DNA of 64,000 nucleotides, taken from positions 120,874-184,873 of the forward strand of contig NZ_NWUO01000010.1 of NCBI RefSeq assembly GCF_002895925.1. The letters are read 5' to 3'. The notes under the pieces were generated by a model that ran no database searches, was not told where the DNA came from, and saw nothing but the letters and a program-made list of their open reading frames with translations. Positions 21,617 to 30,437 of the stretch are shown here, piece after piece. The stretch's first letter is position 1; each line of letters opens with the position of its first letter. The translations under genes and the position numbers were made by a program. This DNA comes from Mixta theicola. GTDB taxonomy: Bacteria; Pseudomonadota; Gammaproteobacteria; Enterobacterales; Enterobacteriaceae.

Positions 21617-22111
21617 ATGGCAAGATACTGGTGTGGCGTTGTGTCGCGAGAACATATTAAGTTCGGTGAACAGGGAGGCTTTTGTCAGGTATGCCATGGA
21701 AAACGCGCACCGCTGGCTAGAATGGCCGTAGGCGATGGTATTGTGTTTTATTCCCCCGTTGTGCAGTTTCGTGGAAAAGAAAAATGCCAGAGTTTTACCG
21801 CTATTGGTACTGTCATTGGTGAAGAAACCTATCAGTTTCAGATGACGCCGACTTTTGTGCCGTACCGGCGCGATGTCGCCTATCAACCCTGCATTGATGC
21901 TCCAATTCATCCCCTTCTTGACAGACTCAGTTTTACTAAAGGGCTAAGTAGCTGGGGGTATAAATTTCGCTTCGGTCATTTTGAAATTACTGACGATGAT
22001 TTTTCAATGATAGCGCAGGCTATGTTGCCGGATAGCGCTCAGACCGTTCTTAATCCAGCCATTCAGGCACAAACGAGCCAAAATTTGGATCTGTTTTACG
22101 ATCAAGATTAA
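21617..22111 (+). CDS. EVE-domain (UPF0310) protein
   Basis: A 164-aa protein beginning ARYWCGVVSREHIKFGEQGGFCQVCHGKRAPLARM, the typical UPF0310/EVE N-terminus, followed by GDGIVFYSPV and FTAIGTVIGEETYQF. EVE domains are PUA-like and are known to bind modified nucleotides; a role in a polyketide cluster is not established. The ATG at 21617 is set by an excellent AGGAGGAGC site; an upstream in-frame ATG at 21569 lies inside the preceding hairpin. It may bind an aromatic ligand, give self-protection, or be a passenger. Confidence 0.8.
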   Translation: MARYWCGVVSREHIKFGEQGGFCQVCHGKRAPLARMAVGDGIVFYSPVVQFRGKEKCQSFTAIGTVIGEETYQFQMTPTFVPYRRDVAYQPCIDAPIHPLLDRLSFTKGLSSWGYKFRFGHFEITDDDFSMIAQAMLPDSAQTVLNPAIQAQTSQNLDLFYDQD

Positions 22112-22133
22112 GGCGCAAATGAAATCAGGATAA

Positions 22134-22157
22134 ACAAAGCCTTGATGAATGCTTTGT
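22134..22157 (+). other. Small hairpin before the KS-alpha gene
   Basis: ACAAAGC (22134-22140) and GCTTTGT (22151-22157) form a 7-bp stem with a 10-base loop, followed by an A/T-rich tract. It could attenuate or process the transcript ahead of KS-alpha. Confidence 0.3.
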
Positions 22158-22181
22158 AATAATTTTAATTCTGGAAATATT

Positions 22182-23441
22182 ATGCAGGAAAAAAAAGTTG
22201 TCATTACCGGTCTCGGGGTCATTGCACCTAATGGGATCGGCATTGAAAAATTCTGGAGCAATACGCTCAAGGGAATATCTGGGATAAAACCCTATGAATG
22301 GGGAAAACGCTTTGGCTTTAAAAGTACGGCAATTGGCCGGATAGATGATTTCTCACCGTTTTTATATGACATCTCTGAACGACAAATTCAAAACAGCGGT
22401 CGTTACCTGCAATTTGCACTGGCCGCAGCGCATATGGCGATTTCAGATTCAGGGCTGAGAATAAATGAGATAGAGCGTTTCCGTTTTGGTGTGATGGTCG
22501 CCAGTGCGATTGCTGATGCTGCCACTATGGAACAGAACTTGTTACTGATGACCGACAATGGCACCGAAGAAAATGATGCAGACTGGGCTGGGCGACATTT
22601 CTACGACAATCTGGATTTTGGCAGCGCGGCCTTCTCAATTGCCAGAAAATACGGTGCTATGGGCCCTGTTTCCAATTTGTCGACAGGATGTACGGCAGGG
22701 CTGGACGCATTGGGATTTGCTTTCGAACAAATTCGCAGTGGTAAAGTTGATGTCATGATTGCAGGAGCCAGTGAAGCCCCCCTGTGCCCGCTGTCTGTTG
22801 GCTCATTCGAAGCGCTTGGCGCTCTGTCAACCCGCGACTGTGCTGATAAGACACAGACTTCTTGCCCTTTTTCCGCTGAACGTGATGGATTTGTGATCGC
22901 TGAGGGGTGCGGCATTTTTGTGCTGGAAGAATATACGCATGCGGTTCAGCGCGGCGCAAAAATTTATGCCGAAGTTGCCGGATACGCGTCGGTTAATAAT
23001 GCCTGGCATATGACCGACTTGCCATCTGATGGTGAGGCGCTGGCCAGTTGCATATTTGCTGCTTTAAAGGATGCGAAGTGTGGCACTGATGATATTGACC
23101 ATATCGGCGCACACGGCAGTTCGACGACCCAGAATGATGCGAATGAGACCGGGGCAATTAAGCGTGTATTTGGTGAACGGGCTTACCACATTCCCGTCAA
23201 TTCGTTAAAAGCTATGACAGGGCACGCTCTGGCCGCCGCGAATGCTATTGAACTGGTCGCTATGTGTCTGGAAATAGAACATCAGACGATTTTCCCAACG
23301 ATCAACTATCAACAACCCGATGGGCAATGCGACCTTGACTACGTGCCAAATGAAGCAAGGGCGGCATCGATTCGATCGGCTATCAAATTAAGCAGCGGAT
23401 TCTCAGGGATCCACAGCGCTGTTGTTTTGCAGGCGGGATAA
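22182..23441 (+). CDS. Type II PKS ketosynthase alpha (AntD-like)
   Basis: Condensing subunit of the minimal PKS, 419 aa from the ATG at 22182. It has the full thiolase-fold catalytic triad: C170 in NLSTGCTAGLDALG, H311 in GAHGSSTTQND and H348 in KAMTGHALAAANAIE. The N-terminus KKVVITGLGVIAPNGIG is typical. It lies 3 bases before the KS-beta gene, and the pair should form the KS/CLF heterodimer. Housekeeping FabF and aryl-polyene KS genes are alternatives, but the adjoining CLF, ACP, KR and aromatase genes argue for an aromatic type II PKS. Confidence 0.93.
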   Translation: MQEKKVVITGLGVIAPNGIGIEKFWSNTLKGISGIKPYEWGKRFGFKSTAIGRIDDFSPFLYDISERQIQNSGRYLQFALAAAHMAISDSGLRINEIERFRFGVMVASAIADAATMEQNLLLMTDNGTEENDADWAGRHFYDNLDFGSAAFSIARKYGAMGPVSNLSTGCTAGLDALGFAFEQIRSGKVDVMIAGASEAPLCPLSVGSFEALGALSTRDCADKTQTSCPFSAERDGFVIAEGCGIFVLEEYTHAVQRGAKIYAEVAGYASVNNAWHMTDLPSDGEALASCIFAALKDAKCGTDDIDHIGAHGSSTTQNDANETGAIKRVFGERAYHIPVNSLKAMTGHALAAANAIELVAMCLEIEHQTIFPTINYQQPDGQCDLDYVPNEARAASIRSAIKLSSGFSGIHSAVVLQAG

Positions 23442-23444
23442 TTC

Positions 23445-24558
23445 ATGAAAAAACGTGTTGTTATCACTGGCGTAGGTGCTTTAAGCGCGCTTGGATCCAG
23501 TATTGAAGAGATTTGTCTTAATTCTCCTGAACAAAATTGCTCTGGCCCGCATGAGCCTCTTACCTTTTTACGGGTTACGGAATTTGATGGCACAGAAGTT
23601 GTGAGTAATCGCCTGAAACGCAAACTGGACAATTTCTCGTTCCATGGCCTGTGTGCAGCAGATATGGCGCTTAAGGCAAGCGGAATACTGGATAGCGATA
23701 TTGATTTATCCCGAGTTGGAATTTTTGTCGGCAATTGTCTGGGCGGCTGGGGATATGCAGAGCCGAAAATTAAAGCATTGCATACTGAAGGTATGGAGGC
23801 TATGGGGCCTTATGTCGCTACCGCCTGGTTTCCTGCCGCGCTGCAGGGACAAATTTCTCTGCAGCATGGCTTGAAAGGCTATTCCAAGACCTTCTCAGCC
23901 AGCAGTGTGGCAGGTTTACAAGCTATTGGTTACGGTGTTGAAGCTATCCAGTGCGGGCGTGCCGATATTATTCTCTGCGGTGCATCTGAAGATCTTTCGA
24001 GCCCATATGTACGCTCAATGCTGGCTCGCGCTTTTACTCCTGGCGAGGCGAAATCTGGGGTATTTGGCACAGAAACATCAACCGCGTTTGGTGATGGTGC
24101 CGCATTCCTGGTACTGGAAGAATATGAAAATGCGATAAAAAGAGGCGCGACAATTTATTGCGAAATTAGCGGATTTGCAGACAGTTTCTGTGCGGAACGC
24201 AATTATGCTACTTCCGTTTCGAAATCAATAGACATTTACCGCCATCAGTCATCCGGATGAACCTTACCTGTTTTTAACGGATAGTGTCTTTGAAGTTGAA
24301 AATAGCAGTATGAGTAGCCTCCACAATGATATTCGGGCTCCGCTATATATTGGCTCTGGTCGAGAGCATTTTGGCAATATGTTTGCCGTTTCTGGCGTAA
24401 TGGAAACGGCGTGTGCTGCCCAGGATCTCCGCCATGGTTCCACTCATCCTAAGCGTTTTGATGCCAGCGGGGATTCATCATTACCTTTTAGCAAAGTCAT
24501 GGTTCGCCGGCTTAGCAAGCAGGGAAGTATTTCAACGCTGAGTTTAAGTTCGGTGTAA
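23445..24558 (+). pseudogene. Type II PKS KS-beta / chain length factor (AntE-like), frameshifted
   Basis: The first frame (23445-24260) reads KKRVVITGVGALSALGSSIEEI to SVSKSIDI. The rest (AISHPDEPYLFLTDSVFEVENSSMSSLHNDIRAPLYIGSG, to the stop at 24558) is one frame on. Removing one T from the TTT near 24234-24236 gives SKSIDI-TAISHPDEPYLF without interruption and a protein of about 370 aa. The KS-alpha cysteine position is Ser here (SASSVAGLQAIG), so the subunit is non-condensing, as expected for a chain length factor. The downstream part keeps a clean frame, so the lesion is very recent or a sequencing error. If real, the minimal PKS would be dead. Confidence 0.85.
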
Positions 24559-24561
24559 AAC

Positions 24562-24634
24562 AATTCAGAAGTAATAGCTATATTTACGATATTTAAGATA
24601 GCCAGTATTACTGGTTTTAGCCTGAATTTTTTCG
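24562..24634 (+). other. Possible attenuator between KS-beta and ACP
   Basis: AATTCAG (24562-24568) can pair with CTGAATT (24622-24628), which is followed by T-rich sequence; a small inner hairpin CCAG-TATTA-CTGG lies at 24602-24614. It could modulate transcription into the ACP gene. Speculative. Confidence 0.25.
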
Positions 24635-24668
24635 GGGTGTTTAATGATTAATAACAGGAGATTTAATA

Positions 24669-24926
24669 ATGAATGACAATGTTTTTTTAGCAGTCAGAGC
24701 GCTACTTGCCAACTATATCGACATTATGGAAGATGAATTAGATATGAATGCCGATCTCGATCTGGTATATGACATGGATTCAACCGAAATGACAGAATTT
24801 GCCAAAGAAATTGAAAAGGAATTTGGTATTCCCGCGTCAAAATCCGAACGCGAATCCTGGGAGAGCGGCCAGACCATTTACGCATTTATTCTGGCAAAGC
24901 AGCCAGATAACTATCTATGTGCTTAA
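24669..24926 (+). CDS. Acyl carrier protein (AntF-like)
   Basis: An 85-aa acidic ACP that carries the growing polyketide. The phosphopantetheine serine is S38 in YDMDSTEMTEF, so the usual DSL is DST. Helix II continues as AKEIEKEFGI. An ACAGGAG site precedes the ATG. Together with KS-alpha and KS-beta it forms the minimal PKS; the next gene starts 30 bases on. No malonyl-CoA:ACP transacylase is present in the cluster, so the FabD of primary metabolism probably supplies malonyl units. Confidence 0.92.
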   Translation: MNDNVFLAVRALLANYIDIMEDELDMNADLDLVYDMDSTEMTEFAKEIEKEFGIPASKSERESWESGQTIYAFILAKQPDNYLCA

Positions 24927-24956
24927 GGATAATATTATCCTGCATGGAGGCTGTTA

Positions 24957-26516
24957 ATGAAACTTATTTGGCTGTTCCAGTGTGCCGATGATGTCATGAG
25001 TAATAAGGTATCAATGGTGACGCCAGCTTGTTCTTACACTTATGCTGATATATGTAAGGCAGTGGCGAAAACTATTTATATGCTTGGAACCCTGGGAGTG
25101 AAACGCGGGCAGCAGGTCGTATTAATTCCTGAGCATGATGAAAGTGCTGTAGTATTTATGGCGGCTGCCAGTGCGATCGGTATCCAGATAGTCATGCCCT
25201 ATAACCTGCAAAATGCAGCGATAGAAGAGTGGGTAAATATTATTCAGACGGTGTCCCCTGACAAGGTGGTTTATCTGCGACGGGATGCGGCTGTTGAAGA
25301 ACTGAGACGTGCAACGGGTGAAAACACCCGTATTATCGAGTTAGATATATTCGCCGGGAATAATGTAGAAAACGACGCTGAAATTATCGATATTGTGGTG
25401 GAAAACCCGGATCCTGTTGAGAACTTTTTAGTTCTGTTTACCAGCGGAACTACCGGTAAAGCCAAAGCAGTCAGTATTTCAGAGTCGCTGGTGTGCAAGC
25501 GTGTAGCTTCCGTATCAAGTCAATTAAAATTCAGTCCGGACGCGCGTATTTTTATGTCTGGTCTGATGAACAACACGACTGGCATTATTTTTTCTTTTGG
25601 AGCGTTACTGCATGACGCTACGTTGGTTTTTCCCTCTAACCGGGTGATAGAGGATTGGCCACGGCAGGTTGTACTGCATCAGATTACCCATATGATGCTA
25701 CGACCGGTTGCGCTTCGTCGGTTTGTTGCAGGCATTGGTGAATACGGTGCTGAACTGAGTTGCCTGCGTGTAATAGCTTATGGTGCGGCGGCTCTTTCTA
25801 AAGAACTGCTTGAGGAAGCTCGGGTACGTATACCCTGTGAGTGGACTCAGGGATATGGGTTAAGTGAAACGTTTGGCCCATTTTGCTGGCTGAATGAGGA
25901 GGATCATCGTCGTAAACTTTATGAGGAGTACATCTATTGCGTGGGAAAACCGGATGATACACTGGATGTCTCCCTGCATTTTACTCACGATGATAAAAAT
26001 AATGTAGGCGAGGTTGTACTAAGAGGAACGGGCCTGATGGAAGGCTATTATGATATAGCTTCCGGAAAGGTAAAACCAGTCGATGAATATTTTCACACCG
26101 GTGATTATGGTCATTTCACAAACAATGGAGAACTGATCCTAAAGGGACGGATTAGCAATACGCTCCTGAGTGAGAATGGTCACAGAATATATCCAGAGGA
26201 AGTTGAAAATATTATTGCCGATATTATTGGTATCCATGAGGTACTGCTGGTAAGTCTTCCGGCAGATAATAATCTGGGTAATGTTGCTGTTATTTGTATT
26301 TATGGTCCACTGACACAAAAGAGTGATGATGAAATCAGTCAGGCTATTTTGGCACAACTTAGTTCACGCCTCAGTGAAGAAAAATGGCCGGATTATGTTT
26401 ACCCAAGCCGTACCCCGTTCCCACGGAATAGCAACGATAAGATAATTAAGGGAGTAGTGTTGAAAGGTATCAATGCCGATGCACTTATTAAGCTTTCAAT
26501 TATGGAGGTAATATAA
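24957..26516 (+). CDS. Acyl-CoA synthetase / AMP-dependent ligase (AntG-like)
   Basis: A 519-aa ANL-superfamily adenylating enzyme. The P-loop is TSGTTGKAK (162-170), followed by GYGLSETFGP (A5), HTGDYG (A7), KGRISNTLLSENGHRIYPEEVE (A8) and a C-terminal lysine in NSNDKIIKG (A10). It lies 30 bases after the ACP gene with a GGAGG site, and its stop overlaps the next start (TAATG). It may activate a starter or assist ACP loading or product release, as proposed for AntG; the substrate cannot be read from the sequence. Confidence 0.87.
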   Translation: MKLIWLFQCADDVMSNKVSMVTPACSYTYADICKAVAKTIYMLGTLGVKRGQQVVLIPEHDESAVVFMAAASAIGIQIVMPYNLQNAAIEEWVNIIQTVSPDKVVYLRRDAAVEELRRATGENTRIIELDIFAGNNVENDAEIIDIVVENPDPVENFLVLFTSGTTGKAKAVSISESLVCKRVASVSSQLKFSPDARIFMSGLMNNTTGIIFSFGALLHDATLVFPSNRVIEDWPRQVVLHQITHMMLRPVALRRFVAGIGEYGAELSCLRVIAYGAAALSKELLEEARVRIPCEWTQGYGLSETFGPFCWLNEEDHRRKLYEEYIYCVGKPDDTLDVSLHFTHDDKNNVGEVVLRGTGLMEGYYDIASGKVKPVDEYFHTGDYGHFTNNGELILKGRISNTLLSENGHRIYPEEVENIIADIIGIHEVLLVSLPADNNLGNVAVICIYGPLTQKSDDEISQAILAQLSSRLSEEKWPDYVYPSRTPFPRNSNDKIIKGVVLKGINADALIKLSIMEVI

Positions 26517-27967
26517 TGGATTATGCTCAGTCGAATTCTATAGTTTGTAATGCAACGCAAGAGGCTGTTTACGCTTTGATTTGTAATTCTCAGCAGTGGC
26601 CTCAAGTTTTCGATCCTTGTATCTCGGTGGAAAATCTTGGTTGTAATGAAAACGAAGAATTTATTCGTGTAAAGGCTATGGTTGGCGATGAGCCTATGGT
26701 CTGGGAATCAAAACGAGTATTTCGTAAGGAAATATTCGGTATTGACGCTACAATTATTAAACCCATGATGTTTGTTAAAAACATGGTTACCACATGGCGC
26801 GTAGTTAAAATGAATCACGCGCAGAGCCTGATTATTCTGGAACACGACTATACGCTGCTGGATGATATTCCTGACTATTCAGCTAAAGTAACCACGCGCG
26901 AACAGGCACAGATATTTATCGCTGACGCAATCAACAGAAATTCTACCAGAGAGCTGAAAAATATCAGAGATGCCGTAAAGAAAACGTTTCCCAGGGCGGG
27001 AGCTGGAAAACGTCGTTCCACGTCTCATACCATCGTCTGCGATGTTCCTGCCAAAGAAGTTTATAGCACAATTGCTAATGTGAATAATTGGCCAAAAATT
27101 TTTGATGCGTGCACATCGGCCGTAGTCAGGGAAAAGAAAGGAAATACCGAACGCGTGCGTATTGAAGCCTGGCAAGATGATCGTGTGGTTGGATGGGATA
27201 CGCAGCGTAGCTATTTCGATAAGATATACAGAATCGATTTTTCCCTACCGGTACCGATGCCATTTTTAAAAGAAATGAGTGGGCAGTGGCGAGTTATTCC
27301 TCTTGATGAACATCGTTGTGTTCTTAACGTGACACGTGAATTTTCATTGCTTGATGATATTACTGCCATTCGTGAGAATATCACTACGCATGAGGAAGCC
27401 AGTGAATTTATTAATCAGTTTATTGATAATAATGCGGGCTCGGAGATGCTGGCAATAAAAGAGTTCGTAGAGAAAAAAGATATCACACTATCGTCTTTTA
27501 CCACTCGCTACTCGTTGCCATTTGCAGCGAAAGAAGTTTACGATCTGCTCTGTAATGTTCATCAATGGCAGGATATTTTACCGCACTGTGAAGGCGTGAA
27601 GATGATTTATGAAGATGATAAATATCAGGAATTTATAATGAATGTTATGGGGGGCGCGGGCGAGGAATGTTTTCGTAGTATTCGACAATGCGATAAAGAC
27701 GCTATGGAAATAACTTATTTCCAGCCTGAACCTCCTGCGGTATTAAAAAATCATAATGGGCGCTGGCTGGTGCGTTCCAGTGGAAATGGTTGTGAGATTA
27801 TTTCTGAACATTCATTGCATATTGAATCCGAATACTGCAGTACGCTGTTTTCTGATGACGACATCCTGCGTAATAAGCAACGTATCAAAGAACTGATTAT
27901 GAAAAATAGCAAGGCAACGGTTGAGGCGTGCGGTTATTGGTTGAAAAAACAAAGGATGGCGGCATGA
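26516..27967 (+). CDS. Aromatase/cyclase with three tandem SRPBCC domains (AntH-like)
   Basis: First-ring aromatase/cyclase, 483 aa. Three repeats are visible, each opening with a variant of VYxxIxNxxxWPxxFDxC: about 16-35, 181-199 and 340-358. Each contains a later LLDDI- or EHSLHIES-like strand and a terminal helix. Classical type II PKS ARO/CYC proteins have one or two such domains, so the third (most divergent, WQDILPHC) is notable. The gene overlaps the ligase by 1 base and the hydrolase by 4 bases (ATGA), so it is tightly coupled. Confidence 0.85.
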   Translation: MDYAQSNSIVCNATQEAVYALICNSQQWPQVFDPCISVENLGCNENEEFIRVKAMVGDEPMVWESKRVFRKEIFGIDATIIKPMMFVKNMVTTWRVVKMNHAQSLIILEHDYTLLDDIPDYSAKVTTREQAQIFIADAINRNSTRELKNIRDAVKKTFPRAGAGKRRSTSHTIVCDVPAKEVYSTIANVNNWPKIFDACTSAVVREKKGNTERVRIEAWQDDRVVGWDTQRSYFDKIYRIDFSLPVPMPFLKEMSGQWRVIPLDEHRCVLNVTREFSLLDDITAIRENITTHEEASEFINQFIDNNAGSEMLAIKEFVEKKDITLSSFTTRYSLPFAAKEVYDLLCNVHQWQDILPHCEGVKMIYEDDKYQEFIMNVMGGAGEECFRSIRQCDKDAMEITYFQPEPPAVLKNHNGRWLVRSSGNGCEIISEHSLHIESEYCSTLFSDDDILRNKQRIKELIMKNSKATVEACGYWLKKQRMAA

Positions 27968-29109
27968 AATCGCCTCTTAAACCCGCTCACCTGCCAGAAC
28001 ATTTGTACCGGCTTTGCTCATATTTTTTACCACGGTTGATGTTTTTGCGGTCAGTGCATGGCGCCCAGATTTCGTGGGGGGATATTACTATCGCACTGCA
28101 AGATTTCCCCGCCGGGTTACAGGACCTCAGCTCGGCTGAATTCTGGGAAGAATGGATGCAACGCTGGAACCAACAGGGCTATGAGTATAGCAGGCTTGCC
28201 GGAGAGAGTGGTTCGACAGCTGGCGCCAAAGCGGCCTGGCGTAGCGCAGCGGCATGTTTCCACTGGGCTGAATTTATGTACTTTTCCGATCCAGTGCAGA
28301 AAACGCAGATGCGTCAGGCAGTAAAAGAGTGTTTTATGAAAAGTCTGGAACATACGAAGCTGCCTCTGAGCACGGGTGAATTTATGTATGGTGACGTGCG
28401 TGTTCCTTATTATCTGGTGCTGCCCGATGTGAGTTCGGATAGTAAAAAGAGATGGCCATGCGTAATTTTGTCGAATGGTCTTGATTCCGTTACTGAGGTC
28501 GAAGTTTTCGCCTTTGCCGAACAGTTTCTTGCACGTGGTATTGCGGTTTTTATGTTTGATGGGCCGGGACAAGGGATCAACCTGGGCTGTAATTCCATTG
28601 ATATGCAATTTGAAAATGTAGTTCAAAAGATTATTGCACGTTTGCGATTTGAATCTGCCGTGGATAGTAGCCGGCTCGGTTTTTTTGGCATTAGCTTTGG
28701 GGGCTATCTTGCGCTACGCGTTGCCCGTTATTTGGGGACTGAGTTCCGGGCGGTAGTCAATTTATCGGGCGGGCCGAGTCTGTCACCCTATGCAACGCTG
28801 CCCCGCCGACTCAAGGAGGATTTCCGCTATGCCTTTATGGGAGGGGATGATGCAGATATGCAGCGTCTTTTTGACCAGCTGAGGCTTACCGAACCGGAAC
28901 AGAATACGGTAGATACTCTGTCAGTTCATGGTGCATTGGATGATATCTTTCCATTGAAGGAACTACAGCATTTTCATCAGTATTTGGGAATAAATCATCC
29001 TCTGAAAATTTATCCAACCGAGGCGCATGTTTGTCTGAATTATATTAGCCAGTACAGCATAGAAGTTTCTGACTGGCTGGAAACGAAATTAGTGAAATCC
29101 GCTGATTAA
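27964..29109 (+). CDS. Alpha/beta hydrolase, polyketide-releasing/shortening (AntI-like)
   Basis: A 381-aa alpha/beta hydrolase with a helical N-terminal region and the nucleophile elbow GISFGG (S244). An aspartate follows in VHGALDDIFP (D326) and a histidine in PTEAHVC (H355), giving a complete triad. In Photorhabdus the corresponding enzyme AntI cuts the octaketide chain, yielding a heptaketide anthraquinone; the same reaction is a reasonable inference here. The ATG at 27964 overlaps the preceding stop (ATGA). Confidence 0.82.
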   Translation: MKSPLKPAHLPEHLYRLCSYFLPRLMFLRSVHGAQISWGDITIALQDFPAGLQDLSSAEFWEEWMQRWNQQGYEYSRLAGESGSTAGAKAAWRSAAACFHWAEFMYFSDPVQKTQMRQAVKECFMKSLEHTKLPLSTGEFMYGDVRVPYYLVLPDVSSDSKKRWPCVILSNGLDSVTEVEVFAFAEQFLARGIAVFMFDGPGQGINLGCNSIDMQFENVVQKIIARLRFESAVDSSRLGFFGISFGGYLALRVARYLGTEFRAVVNLSGGPSLSPYATLPRRLKEDFRYAFMGGDDADMQRLFDQLRLTEPEQNTVDTLSVHGALDDIFPLKELQHFHQYLGINHPLKIYPTEAHVCLNYISQYSIEVSDWLETKLVKSAD

Positions 29110-29207
29110 CTGAAATAACTCTATTCTAAACCTTAGTGTGGCTTTGTTTTTATATTGATTTATATTATCAGTGGTCGGGCTGCACTTCGCATTATTGAGT
29201 GATTAAA

Positions 29208-30404
29208 ATGAATCATTTCATGAAAACAAGATTTGGTTTTGTTTATTTTAGTATGTTTGCATTTATTGGAATACACATGCCATTTTGGCCGGTGTGGCTG
29301 GAATATAAAGGCATTTCTCCGTCAGGAATTGCGGCGTTAACTGCACTGTCATTTTCTTTGAAAATTATTTTTACGCCAGTCGTGTCAAATATTGTTGACC
29401 GCAGCGGCCAGCGAAGAAAAGCAGCTATTATACTGTCACTGGGTTTGTTTGTTAGTCTATTGGTTTTCTCTAAAACGAACGAATTTATTCCTATTTTCTT
29501 GTTGACAATTTTTAGCTTTGCCTGCTGGTCACCCATTATGTCACTGGCCGAAAGCCTGGCAACGGTAACGGCCAGAGAGCAGAAGTTTGATTATGGAAAA
29601 GTACGGCTTTGGGGCTCTGTTGGTTTCATGGTGGTGGCGGTTTCTTCCGGCAAGCTATTAGCGATTTTTGGCGAGTCCGCATTGTTATGGTCTATTTGTG
29701 GAGCGGCTGGATTGCTATTTGTTTCCTCTTGCTTATTGCCGAAAACAAAGGTGTCCTTAATAAAGAGTGAGGAAGTCACTATTTTAGCATTCTTCAAAAG
29801 CAAATGGTTCGTCAGCTTTTTAATCGCGACGACCCTGATTCAGGGTAGCCATGCCGGGTATTATACTTTTGGTTCTATTCACTGGCGTGCTGAAGGATTA
29901 TCGGATCAAATTATCGGGATACTGTGGGGAAGTAGCGTCGTGGGGGAGGTAATAGTCTTTGCCTTTGGCCGGGTTCTGCTGTCCCGATTGGGACCGGTAA
30001 ATGTACTGATTATTGGTGGAATCGCGGCAGCATTACGCTGGTTAATGATCGGCAGCACTGACAGTATCTTTCTACTGTTAGTTGCACAATGTTTGCATGC
30101 GCTCTCCTTTGGCGCTTGCCACTTTGCAGCAATGCAAATTATTACCAATAAGGTTGATGCTTCTTTGTCATCTACGGCACAGGGGATCTATTCCGCATTT
30201 TCAATGGGGCTTGGGATGGGTATATTTGTATTGCTTTCCGGCCCGTTTTACTCCCTTCTGTCAGGCGGCACATTCTTTGTGATGTCTGCCGTTTCGCTTG
30301 CAGGAACCCTCTGTTTGCTGCTCCTAAAATCGATAGAAATGAACAAAATTTCTCACAGTAATACTCTCAAGGATATGGGGCGGGCAATGCCTGAGGGTAC
30401 CTGA
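29208..30404 (+). CDS. MFS transporter, probable exporter
   Basis: A 398-aa membrane protein with about twelve hydrophobic segments, resembling the HcaT/MFS_1-like group (FAFIGIHMPFWPVWLEYKGISPSGIAAL; NIVDRSGQRRKA in the 2-3 loop). Start codons at 29199 (GTG), 29208 and 29220 are possible; none has a strong ribosome site. It follows the hydrolase by about 100 bases on the same strand, so export of the aromatic product is likely, though uptake of an aromatic precursor cannot be excluded. Confidence 0.8.
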   Translation: MNHFMKTRFGFVYFSMFAFIGIHMPFWPVWLEYKGISPSGIAALTALSFSLKIIFTPVVSNIVDRSGQRRKAAIILSLGLFVSLLVFSKTNEFIPIFLLTIFSFACWSPIMSLAESLATVTAREQKFDYGKVRLWGSVGFMVVAVSSGKLLAIFGESALLWSICGAAGLLFVSSCLLPKTKVSLIKSEEVTILAFFKSKWFVSFLIATTLIQGSHAGYYTFGSIHWRAEGLSDQIIGILWGSSVVGEVIVFAFGRVLLSRLGPVNVLIIGGIAAALRWLMIGSTDSIFLLLVAQCLHALSFGACHFAAMQIITNKVDASLSSTAQGIYSAFSMGLGMGIFVLLSGPFYSLLSGGTFFVMSAVSLAGTLCLLLLKSIEMNKISHSNTLKDMGRAMPEGT

Positions 30405-30437
30405 TTTTTCAACGCTAGTTAACTAAGGATTAAGGTT

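Noticed and set aside
24310..24558. Separate 82-aa gene after KS-beta
   Set aside because: The sequence is the C-terminus of KS-beta displaced by a one-base shift; the same frame reads as KS-beta upstream of its ATG back to the shift.
22182..24558. Aryl-polyene or fatty-acid synthase locus
   Set aside because: The ActIII-like KR, CoA ligase-like protein, triple aromatase/cyclase and AntI-like hydrolase belong to aromatic type II PKS clusters; dehydratase and acyltransferase genes typical of aryl polyenes are missing.
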